A DNA stretch of 64,000 nucleotides from Synchiropus splendidus (Eukaryota > Chordata > Actinopteri > Syngnathiformes > Callionymidae). This document shows, in pieces, positions 11,093 to 24,270 of the stretch. Below the pieces are notes generated by a model. The model made no database searches and was not told the origin of the DNA. It saw only the letters and a list, made by a program, of their open reading frames with translations. The position numbers and the translations under genes are program-made. The stretch is from the NCBI RefSeq assembly GCF_027744825.2, contig NW_026527081.1, positions 124,001 through 188,000 on the forward strand, written 5' to 3'. The first letter of the stretch is position 1, and the number at the start of each line of letters is the position of its first letter.

Positions 11093-12032
11093 ACGCCAAA
11101 CATAAAAGTGTTAATAACTTTGGAAAAACACTTCAGACAGTTTAGATTTGATGTGCAACTACTAGAAAGACCCTTTCTGCTATAGTGGGAGGTTAAAATT
11201 TCATGTTCTGAAGCTTTCCTGAAAAGTTATGGCACAATGCACAAAAACGCTTTTCAGCCTGATATAAGGTGGGTTTCGGAACGCCAAACATAAAAGTGTT
11301 GATAACTTTTGAAAAACACTTCAGACAGCTTAGATTTGATGTGCAACTACTAGAAAGACCCTTTCTGCTATAGTGGGAGGTTAAAATTTCATGTTCTGAA
11401 GCTTCCCTGAAAAGTTATGGCACAATGCACAAAAACGCTTTTCAGCCTGAGATAAGGTGGGTTTCGGAACGCCAAACATAAAAGTGTTGATAACTTTCGA
11501 AAAACACTTCAGACATCTTAGATTTGATGTGCACCTACTAGAAAGACCCTTTCTGCTATAGTGGGAGGTTAAAATTTCATGTTCTGAAGCTTCCCTGAAA
11601 AGTTATGGCACAATGCGTAAAAACGCTTTTCAGCCTGAGATAAGGTGGGTTTCGGAACGCCAAACATAAAAGTGTTGATAACTTTGGAAAAACACTTCCG
11701 ACAGTTTAGATTTGATGTGCAACTACTAGAAAGACCCTTTCTGCTATAGTGGGAGGTTAAAATTTCATGTTCTGAAGCTTCCCTGGAAAGTTATGGCACA
11801 ATGCACAAAAACGCTTTTCAGCCTGAGATAAGGTGGGTTTCGGAACGCCAAACATAAAAGTGTTAATAACTTTGGAAAAACACTTCAGACAGTTTAGATT
11901 TGATGTGCAACTACTAGAAAGACCCTTTCTGCTATAGTGGGAGGTTAAAATTTCATGTTCTGAAGCTTCCCTGAAAAGTTATGGCACAATGCACAAAAAC
12001 ACTTTTCAGCCTGAGATAAGGTGGGTTTCGGA
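11093..12032 (+). repeat. Five-monomer bridge with private mutations (M60-M64)
   Basis: Class order is A21-beta, gamma, alpha-GT, beta, A21-beta. Each copy except M61 carries at least one private or rare substitution: GATATAAGG (M60), ACATCTTA (M62), CTTCCGACAG and CCTGGAAAG (M63), AAACACTTTT (M64). The density of private changes is higher than in flanking monomers, which suggests this piece has been homogenised less recently. GATATAAGG recurs only at M287 (53769). No gene is present. Confidence 0.75.
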
Positions 12033-15000
12033 ACGCCAAACATAAAAGTGTTGATAACTTTCGAAAAACACTTCAGAGAGCTTAGATTTGATGTGCACCT
12101 ACTAGAAAGACCCTTTCTGCTATAGTGGGAGGTTAAAATTTCATGTTCTGAAGCTTCCCTGAAAAGTTATGGCACAATGCGTAAAAACGCTTTTCAGCCT
12201 GAGATAAGGTGGGTTTCGGAACGCCAAACATAAAAGTGTTGATAACTTTGGAAAAACACTTCAGACAGTTTAGATTTGATGTGCAACTACTAGAAAGACC
12301 CTTTCTGCTATAGTGGGAGGTTAAAATTTCATGTTCTGAAGCTTTCCTGAAAAGTTATGGCACAATGCACAAAAACGCTTTTCAGCATGAGATAAGGTGG
12401 GTTTCGGAACGCCAAACATAAAAGTGTTGATAACTTTGGAAAAACACTTCAGACAGTTTAGATTTGATGTGCAACTACTAGAAAGACCCTTTCTGCTATA
12501 GTGGGAGGTTAAAATTTCATGTTCTGAAGCTTCCCTGAAAAGTTATGGCACAATGCACAAAAACGCTTTTCAGCCTGAGATAAGGTGGGTTTCGGAACGC
12601 CAAACATAAAAGTGTTGATAACTTTTGAAAAACACTTCAGACAGCTTAGATTTGATGTGCAACTACTAGAAAGACCCTTTCTGCTATAGTGGGAGGTTAA
12701 AATTTCATGTTCTGAAGCTTCCCTGAAAAGTTATGGCACAATGCGTAAAAACGCTTTTCAGCCTGAGATAAGGTGGGTTTCGGAACGCCAAACATAAAAG
12801 TGTTGATAACTTTGGAAAAACACTTCAGACAGTTTAGATTTGATGTGCAACTACTAGAAAGACCCTTTCTGCTATAGTGGGAGGTTAAAATTTCATGTTC
12901 TGAAGCTTTCCTGAAAAGTTATGGCACAATGCACAAAAACGCTTTTCAGCCTGAGATAAGGTGGGTTTCGGAACGCCAAACATAAAAGTGTTGATAACTT
13001 TGGAAAAACACTTCAGACAGTTTAGATTTGATGTGCAACTACTAGAAAGACCCTTTCTGCTATAGTGGGAGGTTAAAATTTCATGTTCTGAAGCTTTCCT
13101 GAAAAGTTATGGCACAATGCACAAAAACGCTTTTCAGCCTGAGATAAGGTGGGTTTCGGAACGCCAAACATAAAAGTGTTGATAACTTTTGAAAAACACT
13201 TCAGACAGCTTAGATTTGATGTGCAACTACTAGAAAGACCCTTTCTGCTATAGTGGGAGGTTAAAATTTCATGTTCTGAAGCTTCCCTGAAAAGTTATGG
13301 CACAATGCACAAAAACGCTTTTCAGCCTGAGATAAGGTGGGTTTCGGAACGCCAAACATAAAAGTGTTGATAACTTTGGAAAAACACTTCAGACAGTTTA
13401 GATTTGATGTGCAACTACTAGAAAGACCCTTTCTGCTATAGTGGGAGGTTAAAATTTCATGTTCTGAAGCTTCCCTGAAAAGTTATGGCACAATGCGTAA
13501 AAACGCTTTTCAGCCTGAGATAAGGTGGGTTTCGGAAAGCCAAACATAAAAGTGTTGATAACTTTGGAAAAACACTTCAGACAGTTTAGATTTGATGTGC
13601 AACTACTAGAAAGACCCTTTCTGCTATAGTGGGAGGTTAAAATTTCATGTTCTGAAGCTTCCCTGAAAAGTTATGGCACAATGCACAAAAACGCTTTTCA
13701 GCCTGAGATAAGGTGGGTTTCGGAACGCCAAACATAAAAGTGTTAATAACTTTGGAAAAACACTTCAGACAGTTTAGATTTGATGTGCAACTACTAGAAA
13801 GACCCTTTCTGCTATAGTGGGAGGTTAAAATTTCATGTTCTGAAGCTTCCCTGAAAAGTTATGGCACAATGCGTAAAAACGCTTTTCAGCCTGAGATAAG
13901 GTGGGTTTCGGAACGCCAAACATAAAAGTGTTAATAACTTTGGAAAAACACTTCAGACAGTTTAGATTTGATGTGCAACTACTAGAAAGACCCTTTCTGC
14001 TATAGTGGGAGGTTAAAATTTCATGTTCTGAAGCTTCCCTGAAAAGTTATGGCACAATGCACAAAAACGCTTTTCAGCCTGAGATAAGGTGGGTTTCGGA
14101 ACGCCAAACATAAAAGTGTTGATAACTTTCGAAAAACACTTCAGAGAGCTTAGATTTGATGTGCACCTACTAGAAAGACCCTTTCTGCTATAGTGGGAGG
14201 TTAAAATTTCATGTTCTGAAGCTTTCCTGAAAAGTTATGGCACAATGCACAAAAACGCTTTTCAGCCTGAGATAAGGTGGGTTTCGGAACGCCAAACATA
14301 AAAGTGTTGATAACTTTTGAAAAACACTTCAGACAGCTTAGATTTGATGTGCAACTACTAGAAAGACCCTTTCTGCTATAGTGGGAGGTTAAAATTTCAT
14401 GTTCTGAAGCTTCCCTGAAAAGTTATGGCACAATGCACAAAAACGCTTTTCAGCCTGAGATAAGGTGGGTTTCGGAACGCCAAACATAAAAGTGTTGATA
14501 ACTTTGGAAAAACACTTCAGACAGTTTAGATTTGATGTGCAACTACTAGAAAGACCCTTTCTGCTATAGTGGGAGGTTAAAATTTCATGTTCTGAAGCTT
14601 TCCTGAAAAGTTATGGCACAATGCACAAAAACGCTTTTCAGCCTGAGATAAGGTGGGTTTCGGAACGCCAAACATAAAAGTGTTGATAACTTTTGTAAAA
14701 CACTTCAGACAGCTTAGATTTGATGTGCAACTACTAGAAAGACCCTTTCTGCTATAGTGGGAGGTTAAAATTTCATGTTCTGAAGCTTCCCTGAAAAGTT
14801 ATGGCACAATGCACAAAAACGCTTTTCAGCCTGAGATAAGGTGGGTTTCGGAACGCCAAACATAAAAGTGTTGATAACTTTCGAAAAACACTTCAGACAG
14901 CTTAGATTTGATGTGCACCTACTAGAAAGATCCTTTCTGCTATAGTGGGAGGTTAAAATTTCATGTTCTGAAGCTTCCCTGAAAAGTTATGGCACAATGC

Positions 15001-17108
15001 GTAAAAACGCTTTTCAGCCTGAGATAAGGTGGGTTTCGGAACGCCAAACATAAAAGTGTTGATAACTTTGGAAAAACACTTCAGACAGTTTAGATTTGAT
15101 GTGCAACTACTAGAAAGACCCTTTCTGCTATAGTGGGAGGTTAAAATTTCATGTTCTGAAGCTTCCCTGAAAAGTTATGGCACAATGCACAAAAACGCTT
15201 TTCAGCCTGAGATAAGGTGGGTTTCGGAACGCCAAACATAAAAGTGTTAATAACTTTGGAAAAACACTTCAGACAGTTTAGATTTGATGTGCAACTACTA
15301 GAAAGACCCTTTCTGCTATAGTGGGAGGTTAAAATTTCATGTTCTGAAGCTTCCCTGAAAAGTTATGGCACAATGCACAAAAACGCTTTTCAGCCTGAGA
15401 TAAGGTGGGTTCCGGAACGCCAAACATAAAAGTGTTAATAACTTTGGAAAAACAATTCAGACAGTTTAGATTTGATGTGCAACTACTAGAAAGACCCTTT
15501 CTGCTATAGTGGGAGGTTAAAATTTCATGTTCTGAAGCTTCCCTGAAAAGTTATGGCACAATGCACAAAAACGCTTTTCAGCCTGAGATAAGGTGGGTTT
15601 CGGAACGCCAAACATAAAAGTGTTGATAACTTTCGAAAAACACTTCAGACAGCTTAGATTTGATGTGCACCTACTAGAAAGACCCTTTCTGCTATAGTGG
15701 GAGGTTAAAATTTCATGTTCTGAAGCTTCCCTGAAAAGTTATGGCACAATGCGTAAAAACGCTTTTCAGCCTGAGATAAGGTGGGTTTCGGAACGCCAAA
15801 CATAAAAGTGTTGATAACTTTGGAAAAACACTTCAGACAGTTTAGATTTGATGTGCAACTACTAGAAAGACCCTTTCTGCTATAGTGGGAGGTTAAAATT
15901 TCATGTTCTGAAGCTTCCCTGAAAAGTTATGGCACAATGCACAAAAACGCTTTTCAGCCTGAGATAAGGTGGGTTTCGGAACGCCAAACATAAAAGTGTT
16001 AATAACTTTGGAAAAACACTTCAGACAGTTTAGATTTGATGTGCAACTACTAGAAAGACCCTTTCTGCTATAGTGGGAGGTTAAAATTTCATGTTCTGAA
16101 GCTTCCCTGAAAAGTTATGGCACAATGCACAAAAACGCTTTTCAGCCTGAGATAAGGTGGGTTTCGGAACGCCAAACATAAAAGTGTTGATAACTTTCGA
16201 AAAACACTTCAGAGAGCTTAGATTTGATGTGCACCTACTAGAAAGACCCTTTCTGCTATAGTGGGAGGTTAAAATTTCATGTTCTGAAGCTTTCCTGAAA
16301 AGTTATGGCACAATGCACAAAAACGCTTTTCAGCCTGAGATAAGGTGGGTTTCGGAACGCCAAACATAAAAGTGTTGATAACTTTTGAAAAACACTTCAG
16401 ACAGCTTAGATTTGATGTGCAACTACTAGAAAGACCCTTTCTGCTATAGTGGGAGGTTAAAATTTCATGTTCTGAAGCTTCCCTGAAAAGTTATGGCACA
16501 ATGCACAAAAACGCTTTTCAGCCTGAGATAAGGTGGGTTTCGGAACGCCAAACATAAAAGTGTTGATAACTTTCGAAAAACACTTCAGACAGCTTAGATT
16601 TGATGTGCACCTACTAGAAAGACCCTTTCTGCTATAGTGGGAGGTTAAAATTTCATGTTCTGAAGCGTCCCTGAAAAGTTATGGCACAATGCGTAAAAAC
16701 GCTTTTCAGCCTGAGATAAGGTGGGTTTCGGAACGCCAAACATAAAAGTGTTAATCACTTTGGAAAAACACTTCAGACAGTTTAGATTTGATGTGCAACT
16801 ACTAGAAAGACCCTTTCTGCTATAGTGGGAGGTTAAAATTTCATGTTCTGAAGCTTCCCTGAAAAGTTATGGCACAATGCACAAAAACGCTTTTCAGCCT
16901 GAGATAAGGTGGGTTTCGGAACGCCAAACATAAAAGTGTTGATAACTTTCGAAAAACACTTCAGACAGCTTAGATTTGATGTGCACCTACTAGAAAGACC
17001 CTTTCTGCTATAGTGGGAGGTTAAAATTTCATGTTCTGAAGCTTCCCTGAAAAGTTATGGCACAATGCGTAAAAACGCTTTTCAGCCTGAGATAAGGTGG
17101 GTTTCGGA
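12033..17108 (+). repeat. M65-M91, HOR second half entering the long unit
   Basis: M68-M85 (12597-15980) follow the order of M18-M35, including the A2 monomer (13537), TTTTGT (14665), T79 (14853) and the A39 monomer (15417). M66 has A167 (CAGCATGAG). After M85 the path does not return to the 29-mer start but continues A21, alpha-T125, gamma, then the G123/C24 marker pair (16545-16920) and an alpha-GT copy. The same continuation is seen at 28765-29892 and 36473-37600. Confidence 0.82.
16545..16920 (+). repeat. G123 + C24 marker pair, type copy
   Basis: The first monomer has GAAGCGTCCC, which destroys the otherwise near-universal HindIII site. The next has A21 with C24 (GTTAATCAC). The pair recurs intact at 29329 and 37037. 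At 60537 only the G123 member is present. The pair marks the late part of the long HOR unit. Confidence 0.8.
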
Positions 17109-19552
17109 ACGCCAAACATAAAAGTGTTGATAACTTTGGAAAAACACTTCAGACAGTTTAGATTTGATGTGCAACTACTAGAAAGACCCTTTCTGCTATA
17201 GTGGGAGGTTAAAATTTCATGTTCTGAAGCTTCCCTGAAAAGTTATGGCACAATGCACAAAAACGCTTTTCAGCCTGAGATAAGGTGGGTTTCGGAACGC
17301 CAAACATAAAAGTGTTAATAACTTTGGAAAAACACTTCAGACAGTTTAGATTTGATGTGCAACTACTAGAAAGACCCTTTCTGCTATAGTGGGAGGTTAA
17401 AATTTCATGTTCTGAAGCTTTCCTGAAAAGTTATGGCACAATGCACAAAAACGCTTTTCAGCCTGAGATAAGGTGGGTTTCGGAACGCCAAACATAAAAG
17501 TGTTGATAACTTTCGAAAAACACTTCAGAGAGCTTAGATTTGATGTGCACCTACTAGAAAGACCCTTTCTGCTATAGTGGGAGGTTAAAATTTCATGTTC
17601 TGAAGCTTCCCTGAAAAGTTATGGCACAATGCGTAAAAACGCTTTTCAGCCTGAGATAAGGTGGGTTTCGGAACGCCAAACATAAAAGTGTTGATAACTT
17701 TGGAAAAACACTTCAGACAGTTTAGATTTGATGTGCAACTACTAGAAAGACCCTTTCTGCTATAGTGGGAGGTTAAAATTTCATGTTCTGAAGCTTTCCT
17801 GAAAAGTTATGGCACAATGCACAAAAACGCTTTTCAGCCTGAGATAAGGTGGGTTTCGGAACGCCAAACATAAATGTGTTGATAACTTTGGAAAAACACT
17901 TCAGACAGTTTAGATTTGATGTGCAACTACTAGAAAGACCCTTTCTGCTATAGTGGGAGGTTAAAATTTCATGTTCTGAAGCTTCCCTGAAAAGTTATGG
18001 CACAATGCACAAAAACGCTTTTCAGCCTGAGATAAGGTGGGTTTCGGAACGCCAAACATAAAAGTGTTAATAACTTTGGAAAAACACTTCAGACAGCTTA
18101 GATTTGATGTGCACCTACTAGAAAGACCCTTTCTGCTATAGTGGGAGGTTAAAATTTCATGTTCTGAAGCTTCCCTGAAAAGTTATGGCACAATGCGTAA
18201 AAACGCTTTTCAGCCTGAGATAAGGTGGGTTTCGGAACGCCAAACATAAAAGTGTTGATAACTTTGGAAAAACACTTCAGACAGTTTAGATTTGATGTGC
18301 AACTACTAGAAAGACCCTTTCTGCTATAGTGGGACGTTAAAATTTCATGTTCTGAAGCTTCCCTGAAAAGTTATGGCACAATGCACAAAAACGCTTTTCA
18401 GCCTGAGATAAGGTGGGTTTCGGAACGCCAAACATAAAAGTGTTAATAACTTTGGAAAAACACTTCAGACAGTTTAGATTTGATGTGCAACTACTAGAAA
18501 GACCCTTTCTGCTATAGTGGGAGGTTAAAATTTCATGTTCTGAAGCTTCCCTGAAAAGTTATGGCACAATGCACAAAAACGCTTTTCAGCCTGAGATAAG
18601 GTGGGTTTCGGAACGCCAAACATAAAAGTGTTGATAACTTTCGAAAAACACTTCAGAGAGCTTAGATTTGATGTGCACCTACTAGAAAGACCCTTTCTGC
18701 TATAGTGGGAGGTTAAAATTTCATGTTCTGAAGCTTCCCTGAAAAGTTATGGCACAATGCGTAAAAACGCTTTTCAGCCTGAGATAAGGTGGGTTTCGGA
18801 ACGCCAAACATAAAAGTGTTGATAACTTTGGAAAAACACTTCAGACAGTTTAGATTTGATGTGCAACTACTAGAAAGACCCTTTCTGCTATAGTGGGAGG
18901 TTAAAATTTCATGTTCTGAAGCTTTCCTGAAAAGTTATGGCACAATGCACAAAAACGCTTTTCAGCCTGAGATAAGGTGGGTTTCGGAACGCCAAACATA
19001 AAAGTGTTGATTACTTTGGAAAAACACTTCAGACAGTTTAGATTTGATGTGCAACTACTAGAAAGACCCTTTCTGCTATAGTGGGAGGTTAAAATTTCAT
19101 GTTCTGAAGCTTCCCTGAAAAGTTATGGCACAATGCACAAAAACGCTTTTCAGCCTGAGATAAGGTGGGTTTCGGAACGCCAAACATAAAAGTGTTGATA
19201 ACTTTCGAAAAACACTTCAGAGAGCTTAGATTTGATGTGCACCTACTAGAAAGACCCTTTCTGCTATAGTGGGAGGTTAAAATTTCATGTTCTGAAGCTT
19301 CCCTGAAAAGTTATGGCACAATGCGTAAAAACGCTTTTCAGCCTGAGATAAGGTGGGTTTCGGAACGCCAAACATAAAAGTGTTGATAACTTTGGAAAAA
19401 CACTTCAGACAGTTTAGATTTGATGTGCAACTACTAGAAAGACCCTTTCTGCTATAGTGGGAGGTTAAAATTTCATGTTCTGAAGCTTTCCTGAAAAGTT
19501 ATGGCACAATGCACAAAAACGCTTTTCAGCCTGAGATAAGGTGGGTTTCGGA
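17109..19552 (+). repeat. 13-monomer block, copy 1 (M92-M104)
   Basis: This 2,444-bp block is repeated at 19929-22372 (offset 2,820 bp). Shared private markers are T15 (17861), A21 with C49 and C66 (18049), GGGACGTT (18237) and GATTAC (18989). Within it, M94-M97 are themselves repeated as M103-M106, nine monomers later. By eye I find no fixed difference between the two 13-monomer copies, implying a recent duplication. Confidence 0.82.
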
Positions 19553-19928
19553 ACGCCAAACATAAATGTGTTGATAACTTTGGAAAAACACTTCAGACAG
19601 TTTAGATTTGATGTGCAACTACTAGAAAGACCCTTTCTGCTATAGTGGGAGGTTAAAATTTCATGTTCTGAAGCTTCCCTGAAAAGTTATGGCACAATGC
19701 ACAAAAACGCTTTTCAGCCTGAGATAAGGTGGGTTTCGGAACGCCAAACATAAAAGTGTTAATAACTTTGGAAAAACACTTCAGACAGCTTAGATTTGAT
19801 GTGCACCTACTAGAAAGACCCTTTCTGCTATAGTGGGAGGTTAAAATTTCATGTTCTGAAGCTTCCCTGAAAAGTTATGGCACAATGCGTAAAAACGCTT
19901 TTCAGCCTGAGATAAGGTGGGTTTCGGA
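19553..19928 (+). repeat. Two-monomer spacer between duplicated blocks (M105-M106)
   Basis: M105 carries T15 and M106 is A21 with C49, C66 and GT149-150, so the pair matches M96-M97 (17861-18236) and M111-M112. It is best read as the remainder of an overlapping duplication with a nine-monomer register, nested with the 15-monomer register of the flanking blocks. Confidence 0.75.
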
Positions 19929-22372
19929 ACGCCAAACATAAAAGTGTTGATAACTTTGGAAAAACACTTCAGACAGTTTAGATTTGATGTGCAACTACTA
20001 GAAAGACCCTTTCTGCTATAGTGGGAGGTTAAAATTTCATGTTCTGAAGCTTCCCTGAAAAGTTATGGCACAATGCACAAAAACGCTTTTCAGCCTGAGA
20101 TAAGGTGGGTTTCGGAACGCCAAACATAAAAGTGTTAATAACTTTGGAAAAACACTTCAGACAGTTTAGATTTGATGTGCAACTACTAGAAAGACCCTTT
20201 CTGCTATAGTGGGAGGTTAAAATTTCATGTTCTGAAGCTTTCCTGAAAAGTTATGGCACAATGCACAAAAACGCTTTTCAGCCTGAGATAAGGTGGGTTT
20301 CGGAACGCCAAACATAAAAGTGTTGATAACTTTCGAAAAACACTTCAGAGAGCTTAGATTTGATGTGCACCTACTAGAAAGACCCTTTCTGCTATAGTGG
20401 GAGGTTAAAATTTCATGTTCTGAAGCTTCCCTGAAAAGTTATGGCACAATGCGTAAAAACGCTTTTCAGCCTGAGATAAGGTGGGTTTCGGAACGCCAAA
20501 CATAAAAGTGTTGATAACTTTGGAAAAACACTTCAGACAGTTTAGATTTGATGTGCAACTACTAGAAAGACCCTTTCTGCTATAGTGGGAGGTTAAAATT
20601 TCATGTTCTGAAGCTTTCCTGAAAAGTTATGGCACAATGCACAAAAACGCTTTTCAGCCTGAGATAAGGTGGGTTTCGGAACGCCAAACATAAATGTGTT
20701 GATAACTTTGGAAAAACACTTCAGACAGTTTAGATTTGATGTGCAACTACTAGAAAGACCCTTTCTGCTATAGTGGGAGGTTAAAATTTCATGTTCTGAA
20801 GCTTCCCTGAAAAGTTATGGCACAATGCACAAAAACGCTTTTCAGCCTGAGATAAGGTGGGTTTCGGAACGCCAAACATAAAAGTGTTAATAACTTTGGA
20901 AAAACACTTCAGACAGCTTAGATTTGATGTGCACCTACTAGAAAGACCCTTTCTGCTATAGTGGGAGGTTAAAATTTCATGTTCTGAAGCTTCCCTGAAA
21001 AGTTATGGCACAATGCGTAAAAACGCTTTTCAGCCTGAGATAAGGTGGGTTTCGGAACGCCAAACATAAAAGTGTTGATAACTTTGGAAAAACACTTCAG
21101 ACAGTTTAGATTTGATGTGCAACTACTAGAAAGACCCTTTCTGCTATAGTGGGACGTTAAAATTTCATGTTCTGAAGCTTCCCTGAAAAGTTATGGCACA
21201 ATGCACAAAAACGCTTTTCAGCCTGAGATAAGGTGGGTTTCGGAACGCCAAACATAAAAGTGTTAATAACTTTGGAAAAACACTTCAGACAGTTTAGATT
21301 TGATGTGCAACTACTAGAAAGACCCTTTCTGCTATAGTGGGAGGTTAAAATTTCATGTTCTGAAGCTTCCCTGAAAAGTTATGGCACAATGCACAAAAAC
21401 GCTTTTCAGCCTGAGATAAGGTGGGTTTCGGAACGCCAAACATAAAAGTGTTGATAACTTTCGAAAAACACTTCAGAGAGCTTAGATTTGATGTGCACCT
21501 ACTAGAAAGACCCTTTCTGCTATAGTGGGAGGTTAAAATTTCATGTTCTGAAGCTTCCCTGAAAAGTTATGGCACAATGCGTAAAAACGCTTTTCAGCCT
21601 GAGATAAGGTGGGTTTCGGAACGCCAAACATAAAAGTGTTGATAACTTTGGAAAAACACTTCAGACAGTTTAGATTTGATGTGCAACTACTAGAAAGACC
21701 CTTTCTGCTATAGTGGGAGGTTAAAATTTCATGTTCTGAAGCTTTCCTGAAAAGTTATGGCACAATGCACAAAAACGCTTTTCAGCCTGAGATAAGGTGG
21801 GTTTCGGAACGCCAAACATAAAAGTGTTGATTACTTTGGAAAAACACTTCAGACAGTTTAGATTTGATGTGCAACTACTAGAAAGACCCTTTCTGCTATA
21901 GTGGGAGGTTAAAATTTCATGTTCTGAAGCTTCCCTGAAAAGTTATGGCACAATGCACAAAAACGCTTTTCAGCCTGAGATAAGGTGGGTTTCGGAACGC
22001 CAAACATAAAAGTGTTGATAACTTTCGAAAAACACTTCAGAGAGCTTAGATTTGATGTGCACCTACTAGAAAGACCCTTTCTGCTATAGTGGGAGGTTAA
22101 AATTTCATGTTCTGAAGCTTCCCTGAAAAGTTATGGCACAATGCGTAAAAACGCTTTTCAGCCTGAGATAAGGTGGGTTTCGGAACGCCAAACATAAAAG
22201 TGTTGATAACTTTGGAAAAACACTTCAGACAGTTTAGATTTGATGTGCAACTACTAGAAAGACCCTTTCTGCTATAGTGGGAGGTTAAAATTTCATGTTC
22301 TGAAGCTTTCCTGAAAAGTTATGGCACAATGCACAAAAACGCTTTTCAGCCTGAGATAAGGTGGGTTTCGGA
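19929..22372 (+). repeat. 13-monomer block, copy 2 (M107-M119)
   Basis: Second copy of 17109-19552. The T15, A21/C49/C66, GGGACGTT and GATTAC markers reappear at 20681, 20869, 21057 and 21809 with identical order and spacing. A nine-monomer subset is also present at 37977-39667, with one base deleted in the T15 monomer, whereas the matching place near 30457-30645 lacks six of these monomers. Confidence 0.82.
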
Positions 22373-22530
22373 ACGCCAAACATAAAAGTGTTGATAACTT
22401 TTGAAAAACACTTCAGACAGCTTAGATTTGATGTGCAACTACTAGAAAGACCCTTTCTGCTATAGTGGGAGGTTAAAATGTCATGTTCTGAAGCTTCCCT
22501 GAAAAGTTATGGCACAATGCACAAAAACGC

Positions 22531-24270
22531 TTTCTTTTCAGCCTGAGATAAGGTGGGTTTCGGAACGCCAAACATAAAAGTGTTGATAACTTTGGAAAAA
22601 CACTTCAGACAGTTTAGATTTGATGTGCAACTACTAGAAAGACCCTTTCTGCTATAGTGGAGGTTAAAATTTCATGTTCTCAAGCTTCCCTGAAAAGTTA
22701 TGGCACAATGCACAAAAACGCTTTTCAGCCTGAGATAAGGTGGGTCTCGGAACGCCAAACATAAAAGTGTTGATAACTTTGGAAAAACACTTCAGACAGT
22801 TTAGATTTGATGTGCAACTACTAGAAAGACCCTTTCTGCTATAGTGGGAGCGTTAAAATTTCATGTTCTGAAGCTTCCCTGAAAAGTTATGGCACAATGC
22901 GTAAAAACGCTTTTCAGCCTGAGATAAGGTGGGTTTCGGAACGCCAAACATAAAAGTGTTAATAACTTTGGAAAAACACTTCAGACAGTTTAGATTTGAT
23001 GTGCAACTACTAGAAAGACCCTTTCTGCTATAGTGGGAGGTTAAAATTTCATGTTCTGAAGCTTCCCTGAAAAGTTATGGCACAATGCACAAAAACGCTT
23101 TTCAGCCTGAGATAAGGTGGGTTTCGGAACGCCAAACATAAAAGTGTTGATAACTTTCGAAAAACACTTCAGAGAGCTTAGATTTGATGTGCACCTACTA
23201 GAAAGACCCTTTCTGCTATAGTGGGAGGTTAAAATTTCATGTTCTGAAGCTTTCCTGAAAAGTTATGGCACAATGCACAAAAACGCTTTTCAGCCTGAGA
23301 TAAGGTGGGTTTCGGAACGCCAAACATAAAAGTGTTGATAACTTTTGAAAAACACTTCAGACAGCTTAGATTTGATGTGCAACTACTAGAAAGACCCTTT
23401 CTGCTATAGTGGGAGGTTAAAATTTCATGTTCTGAAGCTTCCTGAAAAGTTATGGCACAATGCACAAAAACGCTTTTCAGCCTGAGATAAGGTGGGTTTC
23501 GGAACGCCAAACATAAAAGTGTTGATAACTTTGGAAAACACTTCAGACAGTTTAGATTTGATGTGCAACTACTAGAAAGACCCTTTCTGCTATAGTGGGA
23601 GGTTAAAATTTCATGTTCTGAAGCTTTCCTGAAAAGTTATGGCACAATGCACAAAAACGCTTTTCAGCCTGAGATAAGGTGGGTTTCGGAACGCCAAACA
23701 TAAAAGTGTTGATAACTTTTGAAAAACACTTCAGACAGCTTAGATTTGATGTGCAACTATAGAAAGACCCTTTCTGCTATAGTGGGAGGTTAAAATTTCA
23801 TGTTCTGAAGCTTCCCTGAAAAGTTATGGCACAATGCACAAAAACGCTTTTCAGCCTGAGATAAGGTGGGTTTCGGAACGCCAAACATAAAAGTGTTGAT
23901 AACTTTCGAAAAACACTTCAGACAGCTTAGATTTGATGTGCACCTACTAGAAAGATCCTTTCTGCTATAGTGGGAGGTTAAAATTTCATGTTCTGAAGCT
24001 TCCCTGAAAAGTTATGGCACAATGCGTAAAAACGCTTTTCAGCCTGAGATAAGGTGGGTTTCGGAACGCCAAACATAAAAGTGTTGATAACTTTGGAAAA
24101 ACACTTCAGACAGTTTAGATTTGATGTGCAACTACTAGAAAGACCCTTTCTGCTATAGTGGGAGGTTAAAATTTCATGTTCTGAAGCTTCCCTGAAAAGT
24201 TATGGCACAATGCACAAAAACGCTTTTCAGCCTGAGATAAGGTGGGTTTCGGAACGCCAAACATAAAGTG
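22531..24270. other. Cluster of seven small indels
   Basis: Seven length changes lie in M120-M130: +4 (a TTTC duplication) near 22531-22537, -1 G near 22661, +1 C at 22851, -1 C near 23441, -1 A near 23533-23538, -1 C near 23760 and -1 A near 24267. At least four of the five deletions fall in homopolymer runs. Only two other indels exist in the window (near 38434 and near 52976). Paralogous monomers at 31209-32900 and 40044-41923 lack all of them. This pattern is typical of a low-quality consensus stretch or a join in a long-read assembly, though a genuine decaying patch is possible. Confidence 0.8.

Noticed and set aside
23229..23510. Minus-strand open frame of 93 codons
   Set aside because: It lies wholly within satellite sequence, starts at a TTG codon, and reads two neighbouring monomers in different frames. 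It stays open only because of the one-base deletion near 23441 inside the indel cluster. The normal copies elsewhere in the array do not contain it. It is not a gene.
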